Part shown: positions 33,592 through 42,670 of the stretch, piece by piece | How the letters are laid out: every line of letters starts with the position of its first letter | How positions within the stretch are numbered: position 1 is the first letter of the stretch | Assembly (NCBI RefSeq): GCF_018967845.1 | Contig: NZ_JAHLZZ010000001.1 | Coordinates: 1,922,001 to 1,986,000, forward strand | DNA from: Hymenobacter siberiensis | Lineage (GTDB): Bacteria > Bacteroidota > Bacteroidia > Cytophagales > Hymenobacteraceae | Direction of reading: 5' to 3' | Length of the DNA stretch: 64,000 nt | Program-made: the position numbers and the translations under genes | Notes under the pieces: generated by a model | What the model was told of the DNA's origin: nothing | What the model saw: only the letters and a program-made list of their open reading frames with translations | Database searches by the model: none

Positions 33592-34020
33592 CGGAATTCT
33601 AATAATTCATGAAAAAGGGTGCCGCCGCTCGGCGGGAACATCCGCACGGGCAGACATAAAATCAGCTGCTTGCACACACTTGTTCACAAGTAACGGCCCG
33701 CAGCCGGGAGGTAAATTGGCGTTATCCGCGGCTTTACTATTTCCAGTGCGTAGTATTAACTAATAAATAGCTATTGGATAATGGATTGGGCGCAGCGATT
33801 GTACAAAGTCAAAACCAGTCGTTAGCGTACCCTGCGGCTAGTGAATGAACGTTCCCCAGCCGTCTGCCAAGCGGTGCGGAATGGTAAGTTACGGGAGCTT
33901 TTCTCAGATTCAGCAGCTATTCCGGAAAGTTTAGATTACTTTTTCAAAAAAATACGGTTGCCATAAAATTTGCGGGCCCCAAACGTTTCCAGTCGCTCTT
34001 TCTCTTTCACATCTCCTAAA
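33592..34020. other. gltB/nickel-permease divergent region
   Basis: The 429 bases contain no gene that I can support. ACTTGT-TC-ACAAGT (33678-33691) is a perfect palindrome about 90 bases upstream of gltB and could be an operator. Upstream of the nickel permease, TAAAATTTG (33963-33971) resembles the -7 box but has one extra base. The middle part is AT-richer than the flanks and otherwise featureless. Confidence 0.4.
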
Positions 34021-34623
34021 ATGCAAGGCCTGTTGCCCATTTTGTTTGCTTCAGTGGCCGGAATGGGGCATGCGTTCGAACCCGACCACCTGTTGGCCGT
34101 GGCGAATCTGATTTCGCGCCGCGATACCTTGGCCGCGGCCCTGCGCGACGGCATCTACTGGGGCCTGGGCCACACCACCACGCTGGTACTGGTGGGAGCC
34201 GTTATCTTGTTGGGCCGCGTCACGTTCCTTACTTCGCCGTGGTTTGAAGTCGCGGTCGGGGTGTTGCTTGTGGGCATGGGCGTCAGCCGCCTGCTGGAGC
34301 AGCGCCGGCCGCCCGCCAAAGTGCGGCCGGGCGCTGCGCCTTCGCGGGCGGCCTTTGCCGTGGGCCTGCTGCACGGTCTGGCTGGCAGCGGCGCGCTGGT
34401 ATTGCTTGTGATGAGCGAAATTCGCAGCGTCTGGGTGAGCGTGGGCTACTTCGCGGTATTCGGCGTGGGCTCTATTCTGGGCATGTTTATCGTGGCCGGG
34501 CTGTGCAGTGTGCCGTTTACCAAACGTATGCGGATTAGCCGGGTGCTGAAAACCTCAGCCATTACGCTTTCTTCCTTGGTGTGCATCGTGTACGGCTGGC
34601 ACATGATTTATGAGAACTTGTAG
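34021..34623 (+). CDS. UreH-type nickel permease (urease accessory)
   Basis: A 200-residue membrane protein with about six helices. The first helix contains GHAFEPDHLLAVANLISRR, the H-x(4)-DH nickel-binding motif of the NicO/UreH permeases, and a second conserved segment GLLHGLAGSGALVLLVMSEI lies near residue 115. It should bring nickel into the cell for urease. This protein is called UreH in some genomes; it is unrelated to UreD, which is also sometimes named UreH. ATG 34021 gives the expected N-terminus and the ORF start at 33970 is rejected. Its TAG stop is the first three bases of a palindromic repeat that runs to the next start codon. Confidence 0.88.
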   Translation: MQGLLPILFASVAGMGHAFEPDHLLAVANLISRRDTLAAALRDGIYWGLGHTTTLVLVGAVILLGRVTFLTSPWFEVAVGVLLVGMGVSRLLEQRRPPAKVRPGAAPSRAAFAVGLLHGLAGSGALVLLVMSEIRSVWVSVGYFAVFGVGSILGMFIVAGLCSVPFTKRMRISRVLKTSAITLSSLVCIVYGWHMIYENL

Positions 34624-34720
34624 GGTGCGGGGCTTGCCCCCGCCCGTCGTTGCACGACATTCGCTGAAACCATAACCCAAAGCGGCGCGAACGCCGGGCG
34701 GGGGCAAGCCCCGCACCCTA
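34621..34720. repeat. Palindrome spanning the nickel permease stop to the ureAB start
   Basis: TAGGGTGCGGGGCTTGCCCC (34621-) pairs with GGGGCAAGCCCCGCACCCTA (-34720), a stem of about 27 bp. The first three bases are the stop codon of the permease, and ureAB begins three bases after the end, so the palindrome is the entire gap. Confidence 0.85.
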
Positions 34721-34723
34721 CTC

Positions 34724-35467
34724 ATGCACCTCTCCCCCAAAGACCTCGACAAGCTCGTTCTCCACCAGGCCGGTTTCGTGGCGCAGAAGCGCTACGCCCG
34801 CGGCCTGCTCCTGAACTACCCCGAAGCCCTGGCCCTCATCGCCACGCAGCTGCTGGAGTTCATCCGCGACGGCGAGCGGGTGGCCGTGCTCATGGACAAG
34901 GGCAAGCAGCTGCTGGGCCTGGCCGACGTGCTGCCCGGCGTGGCCGACATGATTCACGAAGTCCAAATCGAAGGCACCTTCCCCGACGGCACCAAGCTCG
35001 TGACCGTGCACCACCCCATCTGCCGCGAAACCGGTGATGCCGCCCTGGCCCTCTACGGCTCCGGCCTGAGCCGCGCCCCGGCCCCCGGCGCCGCGCCCGC
35101 CAACGCCAGCCACCCCCAACCTGGCGAATACCAGCTGCACCCAGCCGGACTCATCCTCAACGAAAGCCGCGCCACGGTGGACGTGGACGTCGTGAACATG
35201 GGCGACCGGCCCGTGCAGGTCGGCTCGCACTATCCCTTCTTCGAAACCAACGCGGCGCTGCACTTCGACCGCGCCGCCGCCTACGGTTTCCGCCTCAACA
35301 TCCCGGCCGGCACGGCGGTGCGCTTCGAGCCCGGCGAGCGCAAGCGCGTGCGCCTGGTGGCCCTGGCCGGCGAGCGCATCGTGTACGGCGGCAATGGGCT
35401 CATTGATGGGAAACTGGATGATGCTGGCAAGAAGCAGCAGGCGCTGGAGAAACTGAAGCCGCTTTAA
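34724..35467 (+). CDS. ureAB: Fused urease gamma/beta subunit (UreAB)
   Basis: One 247-residue protein combines two structural urease subunits. Residues 1-100 are the gamma subunit ([40 protein letters not shown]). A linker of about 30 residues rich in Ala and Pro follows. Residues about 131-230 are the beta subunit ([37 protein letters not shown]). Such fusions occur in some bacteria, notably Helicobacter UreA. The beta part packs around the UreC active-site flap. It follows the nickel permease and precedes a small foreign-looking gene and ureC. Confidence 0.93.
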   Translation: MHLSPKDLDKLVLHQAGFVAQKRYARGLLLNYPEALALIATQLLEFIRDGERVAVLMDKGKQLLGLADVLPGVADMIHEVQIEGTFPDGTKLVTVHHPICRETGDAALALYGSGLSRAPAPGAAPANASHPQPGEYQLHPAGLILNESRATVDVDVVNMGDRPVQVGSHYPFFETNAALHFDRAAAYGFRLNIPAGTAVRFEPGERKRVRLVALAGERIVYGGNGLIDGKLDDAGKKQQALEKLKPL

Positions 35468-35489
35468 CCCAAGTCAAATCTACCAGCAA

Positions 35490-35924
35490 ATGAGCTTTTC
35501 GCTTGATGAGAATTCACCCGCAACTTGGTGGCTAATGCTTCTAATAAGCACTGTGCTACTAAGTGTCTTTTTATACACGATTCCGGACGCAATTCATAAA
35601 TATGATGTCTCGAAAAATGGGAAATTAGTGTCCGTTGAAATAACAGAGGTAAGAGAAGTAACGATTGGAAGCAGGCATACTTATTCGCTTCATTTTAATT
35701 ATCTGAACCAAAAAAAGCCGATTTTGACTATTGGCCGCAGTCTTTTCGACGCGATAAGGCACGATAAAGAAACGCAGCTACGGCACTTGCCGGAATATCC
35801 TGATTTATTTCTTGCTCCAGATTATGACGTGAAAGGACAATCAATTTCACAAGTTTTGCTCATTTGCTTTTTTGCCTTTATGTGGCCTTACAGCATTAAT
35901 AAAATACGCACACTTCGCCGGTAA
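35490..35924 (+). CDS. Hypothetical two-helix membrane protein inside the urease operon
   Basis: A 144-residue protein with membrane helices near 13-31 and 120-137. The roughly 85 residues between are soluble and beta-rich (VSVEITEVREVTIGSRHTYS, LHFNYLNQ), a layout reminiscent of DUF3592 proteins, but this resemblance is weak. Base composition is far lower in GC (about 40%) than the genes on either side (over 60%), and its codon use is AT-biased. It lies between ureAB and ureC, where no urease gene of this type is known, which suggests recent acquisition. A role in urease is not supported by sequence. Confidence 0.6.
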   Translation: MSFSLDENSPATWWLMLLISTVLLSVFLYTIPDAIHKYDVSKNGKLVSVEITEVREVTIGSRHTYSLHFNYLNQKKPILTIGRSLFDAIRHDKETQLRHLPEYPDLFLAPDYDVKGQSISQVLLICFFAFMWPYSINKIRTLRR

Positions 35925-35963
35925 GCATATTTAACTTCAGCAGTCAGACCACCATTTTAAAAT

Positions 35964-37682
<1,719 letters not shown>

Positions 37683-37746
37683 TGTAGCGCGGACTTTTAG
37701 TCCGCGAGTCAGCCAATCCACCCGCGGACTAAAAGTCCGCGCTACA
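37683..37746. repeat. TAGCGCGGAC palindrome between ureC and ureF
   Basis: TGTAGCGCGGACTTTTAGTC and the reverse complement GACTAAAAGTCCGCGCTACA form 24-bp arms with a 16-base loop. The element directly abuts the ureC stop codon and ends four bases before the ureF ATG. Confidence 0.9.
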
Positions 37747-37750
37747 TCCC

Positions 37751-38422
37751 ATGCACTTCGCCCGCCTCCTGCACCTCGTCGATTCGGCCCTGCCCACCGG
37801 CTCGTTCGCCTATTCCTACGGCCTGGAAAGCAGCCACACCTTCGGCCTGCTCCGCTCCTCGGGCGACTTGCGCCAGTACCTGTATGCCTACCTGCAGCAG
37901 GCCGGCAGCGTCGAGCTGCCGTTCATGCATTCCGCCTTCCAGCTTACCGAAAAAAGCCCCAAATTTCTAACCCTCGCCGAAGAATACAACGCGCAACTCC
38001 TAGTGCCTGGCCTCTACAAAGCCAGCGCCGTGCAGGGCCGCAACTGGCTGAAACTGCTGGCCACCTTCTACCCGGAAGCCGAATTGGAATGCATTACCAA
38101 CTGGTTTGCCACGCAGGAAACTCCGCCGCATTTCACGCTGGTTTTCACGCTGGCCTTGCAGCGGGCAGGTTTCGCGCTAGACGAGCTACAGGCCATGTAC
38201 CTGCACATGCTGCTGCGCGACCAGCTCAGCGCCGCCATTCGCCTCGGGTTGCTGGGGCCGCTGGAGGGGCACCAGCTGCAACACGATTTCTACGCAGTGT
38301 TCGAGCATATTCTGGCGGCGCAGGCAGGGAAAGGATATGGAGAAGCCGTGCGCTCGGCGTTTATGCTCGATGTGGCGCAGGTGCTGCACGAGGATATTTA
38401 TTCCAAGCTTTTCCAGAACTAA
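37751..38422 (+). CDS. ureF: Urease accessory protein UreF
   Basis: UreF works with UreD and UreG in delivering nickel to apo-urease and is thought to control GTP hydrolysis by UreG. The 223-residue protein is all-helical and begins with LLHLVDSALPTGSFAYSYGLE, the UreF hallmark SxxPxGxFxxSxGLE. HSAFQLTEKSPKF and a C-terminal QLQHDFYAVFEHI region follow. It is flanked on both sides by the same TAGCGCGGAC palindrome. Identity between UreF proteins is low, so the N-terminal motif carries most of the assignment. Confidence 0.92.
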   Translation: MHFARLLHLVDSALPTGSFAYSYGLESSHTFGLLRSSGDLRQYLYAYLQQAGSVELPFMHSAFQLTEKSPKFLTLAEEYNAQLLVPGLYKASAVQGRNWLKLLATFYPEAELECITNWFATQETPPHFTLVFTLALQRAGFALDELQAMYLHMLLRDQLSAAIRLGLLGPLEGHQLQHDFYAVFEHILAAQAGKGYGEAVRSAFMLDVAQVLHEDIYSKLFQN

Positions 38423-38492
38423 TGTAGCGCGGACTTTTAGTCCGTGAGTCCAAATCAATCCACACATCTGCGGACTAAAAGTCCGCGCTACT
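38423..38492. repeat. TAGCGCGGAC palindrome between ureF and ureG
   Basis: Second copy: TGTAGCGCGGACTTTTAGTC at the left, GACTAAAAGTCCGCGCTAC at the right, with a loop that differs from the ureC-ureF copy. It abuts the ureF TAA stop and ends four bases before the ureG ATG. Confidence 0.9.
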
Positions 38493-38496
38493 ACTC

Positions 38497-39249
38497 ATGG
38501 CTTTTGTCGAAAAACTCGCCCTGCTTCTCCACGGCCACCAGCACGAAGCCTACGAATCGCCCGGCGACTTCAACGAGCGCGAAACGCGCCGCTTGCCGTC
38601 CTACCGCAATTTCCGCAAGCGGGCCTTCACCGTGGGCATTGGCGGGCCGGTGGGCACGGGCAAAACGGCCCTGCTGAAAGCGCTCTGCGAGCGGCTGCGG
38701 CACGAGTTCGAGTTGGGCGTGGTTACCAACGACATTTTCACCCGCGAAGACGCTGAATTCCTCATCCGGAATAGCGCCCTGAGCGCAGACCGGATTGTGG
38801 GCGTGGAAACCGGCGGCTGCCCGCACGCGGCCATCCGCGAGGACATTTCGCTGAACATGGATGCCCTCGAAGGACTGATGCAGCGCTTTGAGTTCAAGCT
38901 GGATTTTTTATTCGTGGAGAGCGGCGGCGACAACCTGGCCGCCCACTTCAGCCGCGAGCTGGTGGACTATTCTATCTACGTTATCGACGTGTCGGGCGGG
39001 GATAAAATCCCGCGCAAGGGCGGGCCGGGTATCACGCAGTCGGACTTGCTCATTATCAATAAAATCGACCTCAAAGACTTGATTAAAGCCGACCTCGGCG
39101 TGATGGAACGGGACTCGAAGAAGATGCGCGGTGACGGCCCGTTCCTGTTTGCGCGGGCCGTGGATGGGTTTGGGTTGGAGGAGATTATCGGCCACATCAA
39201 AGCCGCTAAGGCGCGGGCGCTGGCCGCCGTGCGCGAGGATAGGCGGTAG
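38497..39249 (+). CDS. ureG: Urease accessory GTPase UreG
   Basis: UreG is a SIMIBI-class GTPase that carries nickel and supplies energy for urease maturation. The P-loop [14 protein letters not shown] is near residues 47-60, followed by [15 protein letters not shown], the nickel-binding Cys-Pro-His motif in [17 protein letters not shown], and [11 protein letters not shown] for guanine recognition. At 250 residues it is about 40 longer than usual; the extra N-terminus contains [12 protein letters not shown], a short His-rich stretch that may bind nickel. The TAG stop is immediately followed by the third TAGCGCGGAC palindrome, split by an IS. Confidence 0.95.
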   Translation: MAFVEKLALLLHGHQHEAYESPGDFNERETRRLPSYRNFRKRAFTVGIGGPVGTGKTALLKALCERLRHEFELGVVTNDIFTREDAEFLIRNSALSADRIVGVETGGCPHAAIREDISLNMDALEGLMQRFEFKLDFLFVESGGDNLAAHFSRELVDYSIYVIDVSGGDKIPRKGGPGITQSDLLIINKIDLKDLIKADLGVMERDSKKMRGDGPFLFARAVDGFGLEEIIGHIKAAKARALAAVREDRR

Positions 39250-39273
39250 TAGCGCGGACTTTTAGTCCGTGAG

Positions 39274-40474
39274 TACTCTACCCTACTATTTTTAGTAATT
39301 GATTTTTAGCAAGTTGCCTCGTAATCCAGTTCAGTAGCGTTTCAACCAAGCAGGCCAATGGGTCCTCGGGCAGGGTCAGCGGGCGGGCGAGTTGGCGGAG
39401 CAGATTGAGGCCGTGGCGGCTCAGGCTGGCGGCCCGGTAGCCGTGGTTTTTGCGGGCAATGGGCTGGCGGCCGCCGTGGGCGGCCGCGCCCACGCCCAGA
39501 CAAAACGCGTAGGCCAGGCTGACCAGGGCCACGAGCTTGCGCAGCTTTTGGAAACAGCGCAAGTGGGTGGCTTACAGGTTAAAGCCCCGCCCTTTCAGAT
39601 TTTGAAAGCATTGCTCAATCGTCCAGCGCTTGGCATAGAGTTGCTCGAGGTGGTTCAGGCCGGCCGTGGCAAACAGGAAGACAAACGCGTCCGCCGCCAC
39701 GGCCTTGACCCAGACCTGCCCCCAAACCCCGTCGACCTGCACGTGAGCGAAGCGGCGCACCTGCCCCGGCACCAGGCCCAGGTCGGCCACGGCCTGCCGC
39801 CGGCCGTCGGCGTGGGTCAGGCAGTGGTGCTTGGGCAGGCGCATGACAAAATTAAGCCCGTTGTCTTTGAGCCACTTGAACCACGCATGGCCGACAAATT
39901 CCCGGTCGCCCACGACCAGGCCGATGCGGTCTTTGCCCAGCAAGGCCACGCATTTTTCGAGCACGGCGATGCGGTCGGCGGCGTTGGAGTTGCCGCTGCG
40001 GTTGTCGAGTAGGTGCCAATAAAGGGGCACGTGGACCTCGCCCGTGCCGACGGTGACGAGCAGGATGTTCACCTGGCACTGGCCGAAGTCCCACTCCGTG
40101 CGGTCGAGGCATAAGCGCAGCTTGCCCTGCGCAGGCAACAAACTCAGTAAAAGTCTGGCCAACAGTACGTAATTGAGGTCTACTTCGCGGAAAAAGTCCT
40201 GAATGCGCGTTTCGTTCGAGGCGGGCTTGGCCGCGTCATTGAGGTGCTGGGCCACCTCGCCGAATTGCACGTTGCGGCTCTTTATCAGGCCAAGAATAAA
40301 CTGGCCCACAAACTTTTGGCGGGACAAGTGGCCCACAAACGGGGCCTGTTGCAAAAGCGTCGTAATTTTGGCAGCGAAGTGTTGCTTCACGGGGCAGAAC
40401 GGGTTTTTGGTGGTTGGAACCCCAAAGGTCGGGCTGCCCCGTTTTTATGCCCTAAAATTTAGTAGGGTAGAGTT
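39274..40474 (-). mobile_element. IS4-family insertion sequence, about 1.2 kb
   Basis: Terminal inverted repeats are TACTCTACCCTACTA on the left and, reading inward from the right, AACTCTACCCTACTA. A 9-base direct repeat GTCCGTGAG (39265-39273 and 40475-40483) borders the element, as expected for an IS4-family insertion. The only gene is a transposase on the minus strand, disabled by one stop codon. The clean ends and exact target duplication indicate a recent insertion. Confidence 0.88.
39278..40390 (-). pseudogene. IS4-family transposase with an in-frame stop
   Basis: From GTG 40390 the frame encodes a DDE transposase: the first Asp in LCLDRTEWDFG, the second in GLVVGDREFVGHAWF, and the YREK motif YAKRWTIEQCFQNLK carrying the catalytic Glu. 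TAA at 39572-39574 interrupts the frame after GRGFNL. It then continues in frame with ATHLRCFQKLRKLVALVS to TAG 39278-39280, which lies in the left terminal repeat. The whole is 370 codons. The family usually has an acidic or Gln residue at the stop position, so one base change explains it. The truncated protein loses about 98 residues after the active site and is probably inactive. Confidence 0.88.
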
Positions 40475-40517
40475 GTCCGTGAGTTAATCCCGTTCACTCG
40501 CGGACTAAAAGTCCGCG

Positions 40518-41261
40518 CTACTGCTCCCGAATCTGCCGGTAGAGCATTTCTCGATACGTTTCGCCCACCGGAATCTCCTTGTCCTGAATATAAATCGTGT
40601 TGCCATCGACCATGCGAATCTTGTCGAGCGACACGATAAAGGACTTGTGCACCCGTAGAAACGGCGGCTGCGGCAGCGTCTCGGCCAGCTCCTTCAGGGT
40701 TTGATACGTCACCACGCGCTGCGTGGGCAGGTGGATGGACACGTAGTTGCTTAGCCCCTCGATGTAGAGAATGTCGGCGTAGTTGACGCGCAGAAACTTG
40801 TTCTTGCTCTCGCCTTTCACAAACATATGGCCGGTGGGCGGCGGGGCCAGCACGGCCGAAACCGGCGCTGCCAGCTGGGCGGGCGCGGCGGGCTCCGGCG
40901 CGGGGCCGGGCAGCAGCGCCAGGGCCTTTTGCGCCGCTTTGAAAAACCGCTCGAAGGAAATGGGCTTGAGCAGGTAGTCCACCACGTCGTTTTCGTAGCC
41001 TTCGAGCGCGTATTCGGGGTAGGCGGTGGTGAGGACGACTTTGCAGCGGTTGCCGGCCAGCTTAAGGAACTGCAGGCCAGTGAGCTTGGGCATCTGGATG
41101 TCGAGAAACACCAAATCGACCTGGCCCTGCTGCACCAGCGTCAGGGCTTCGATGGGGTTGGTGGTGGTGCCCACCAGCGTGAGGAAGGGCAGCTGGCCGA
41201 TGTAATCGGCGAGAATGAGCAGGGCAGGGGCTTCGTCATCGACGGCGAGGCAGCGAATCAT
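40518..41261 (-). CDS. LytTR-family response regulator
   Basis: A 247-residue regulator from ATG 41261; the ORF start at 41309 would add an unlikely leader. The receiver domain has CLAVDDEAPA, the phospho-acceptor Asp54 in VFLDIQMP, and the LTTAYPEYALEGYENDVVDY and KP signatures. After a Pro/Ala linker, residues about 145-245 are a LytTR DNA-binding domain (FLRVNYADILYIEGLSNYVS, FLRVHKSFIVSLDKI). It is encoded downstream of its sensor kinase (41433-42458). Its stop codon lies in the right arm of a TAGCGCGGAC palindrome. Targets may include the divergent outer-membrane receptor gene, by position only. Confidence 0.92.
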   Translation of the reverse strand: MIRCLAVDDEAPALLILADYIGQLPFLTLVGTTTNPIEALTLVQQGQVDLVFLDIQMPKLTGLQFLKLAGNRCKVVLTTAYPEYALEGYENDVVDYLLKPISFERFFKAAQKALALLPGPAPEPAAPAQLAAPVSAVLAPPPTGHMFVKGESKNKFLRVNYADILYIEGLSNYVSIHLPTQRVVTYQTLKELAETLPQPPFLRVHKSFIVSLDKIRMVDGNTIYIQDKEIPVGETYREMLYRQIREQ

Positions 41262-41310
41262 GGGCGGGGGGAGTTTAGGAAGGGTAAAGAACGGCAGGCA
41301 GCAATCCATC

Positions 41311-41425
41311 TGTCATCCTGAGCGCAGCGAAGGACCTTATCACGGTCGAACGATGGATACTAATCCAACTATTTACCGCAAACTGTTCATCGGTAATAAG
41401 GTCTTTCGCTGCGCTCAGGATGACA
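41311..41425. repeat. TGTCATCCTGAGCGCAGCG palindromic repeat (variant, copy 6)
   Basis: Arms TGTCATCCTGAGCGCAGCGA and TCGCTGCGCTCAGGATGACA pair perfectly, followed by AAGGACCTTA/TAAGGTCTTT. It differs from the GTCATGC copies by CATCC for CATGC. It sits between the kinase stop codon and the regulator start codon, on an expected single transcript. Confidence 0.85.
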
Positions 41426-41432
41426 AACGGCT

Positions 41433-42458
41433 TCACCCCACCAGCCGCAACGAAGTCACAAACTGCTCTTCCGCCGCCCCAACGTGCAGCGTGTGCCGCT
41501 CCGGATATAGCAGCGCCAGCCGCCGGCGCAGGTTGGGTAGGCCGATGCCGGTGGTAGCATCCTTGTTATCGTCGCTGCGCTGGTTTTCGACTTCGAACTG
41601 CAGCTGCTCGCCTTCGATATTCAGGCGAATGTGGACGGGGTGAGCGGGGTCGTCGAGGACGCCGTGCTTGATGGCGTTTTCGACGAAGGGGATGAGGACG
41701 AGCGGGGCCACGCGGCGGCCGGCGGGCTCGCCGGTCACGGCGAAATCGACGTGGAAGCTGTCGGGGAAGCGCAGGCGGTAGAGGTCTAAATAATTGTGCA
41801 AGTACTCGATTTCTTTTTCCAGGTCGACTTGGCCGTCAGGGCTTTCGTGCAGCATGTAGCGCATCAGCTCCGAGAGTTTCAGGATGGCGTTGGCCACGGG
41901 TTTGGCCACCGGGTAGGCCATGCTGAAGAGCATGTTGAGGGTGTTGTAGAGGAAGTGCGGGTTGATTTGGGTCTTGAGGAAAGCGACTTCGGCGGCGCGC
42001 TTTTCGGTGCGCAGCTGGCGGTTTTCGCGCTCGCGGTGCACGGCCGCGCTGCCGGCCCATAGGGCGGCGCTCACGACAATCATGGGGCTGCCAAAAAACA
42101 TATTATCGAAGATGTAGTACCACACCTTCGTGTCGGGCGAGTAATTGTGGAAGCCCAGTACGGCGGGATAAATCACCTCCTCAATGAGCGCCCGCGCCCC
42201 GATGTAGAGCGCCAGCACACCCAGCAGCGCCGCCACTAGCTGCGGGGCGCGGCCCGAGCGCAGCAACCGTGGATACACCACCAGGTAGCACAGGTAGAAC
42301 TCCGCGAAGCGAATAAACAGGACCGAGGCCGTGAGCCAAAACCCGATGCGCAGTCCCGCCTGATGATGCAGGAATAAGCCCAGGAATTCGTAGCCGCCAT
42401 ACAGCAGCCAGCCCAGAACGTGCCAGCGAAGAGCGGATTTGGTCAGGAGGGAAGCCAT
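41433..42458 (-). CDS. Sensor histidine kinase, LytS/YehU type
   Basis: A 341-residue membrane kinase. Four helices occupy about 10-130. The His_kinase domain has the phospho-acceptor His168 in KTQINPHFLYNTLNML, then a HATPase_c-like region with LIPFVENAIKHG (N box) and GIGLPNLRRRLALLYPE (G box). The start is placed at ATG 42458, 26 bases after a TAGTTTTG promoter box. The gene pairs with the LytTR regulator downstream. Such pairs in Bacteroidota often sit beside transporters, as here with a divergent outer-membrane receptor. The signal is unknown; no periplasmic sensor domain is present. Confidence 0.9.
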   Translation of the reverse strand: MASLLTKSALRWHVLGWLLYGGYEFLGLFLHHQAGLRIGFWLTASVLFIRFAEFYLCYLVVYPRLLRSGRAPQLVAALLGVLALYIGARALIEEVIYPAVLGFHNYSPDTKVWYYIFDNMFFGSPMIVVSAALWAGSAAVHRERENRQLRTEKRAAEVAFLKTQINPHFLYNTLNMLFSMAYPVAKPVANAILKLSELMRYMLHESPDGQVDLEKEIEYLHNYLDLYRLRFPDSFHVDFAVTGEPAGRRVAPLVLIPFVENAIKHGVLDDPAHPVHIRLNIEGEQLQFEVENQRSDDNKDATTGIGLPNLRRRLALLYPERHTLHVGAAEEQFVTSLRLVG

Positions 42459-42484
42459 ATGTAGGGGGATAATAATTGAGTGAC

Positions 42485-42492
42485 CAAAACTA
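42485..42492 (-). promoter_or_regulatory. -7 promoter box TAGTTTTG for the histidine kinase
   Basis: A perfect TAnnTTTG on the minus strand, 26 bases upstream of the chosen kinase start codon. No -33 TTTG is obvious. Confidence 0.5.
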
Positions 42493-42609
42493 CCGCTCCC
42501 GGCCGCGCCCCGCACCTTTTTTATGCCAACCCCCGGTTTTGGGATGCCAACCGGGGAAAGGCACGAAAAGGGCGCTGGCACCGGGTTTTGGCGGGTTGGC
42601 ATACTATTT

Positions 42610-42640
42610 TTTGTCCTGAAAATGGGCGCGCTCACCTTTG
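42610..42640 (+). promoter_or_regulatory. Promoter of the outer-membrane receptor, TTTG-N19-CACCTTTG
   Basis: TTTG at 42610-42613 is separated by 19 bases from CACCTTTG (42633-42640), one base off TAnnTTTG. Both spacing and sequence fit the Bacteroidota consensus. Transcription should begin near 42646, which excludes the ORF start at 42638 and supports ATG 42671. Confidence 0.65.
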
Positions 42641-42670
42641 ACTCGTCATTCAGCCAACCCCTTTTTCGTG

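Larger units (their letters stand above)
39250..40522. repeat. Third TAGCGCGGAC palindrome, interrupted by an IS4-family element
   Basis: The left arm with part of the loop (39250-39274) and the right arm (40475-40522) are the halves of one palindrome: TAGCGCGGACTTTTAGTCCG, then CGGACTAAAAGTCCGCGCTA. Both halves share GTCCGTGAG at the junction, the target duplication of the IS. The outer left end abuts the ureG stop; the outer right end contains the stop codon of the response regulator on the minus strand. Confidence 0.88.
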
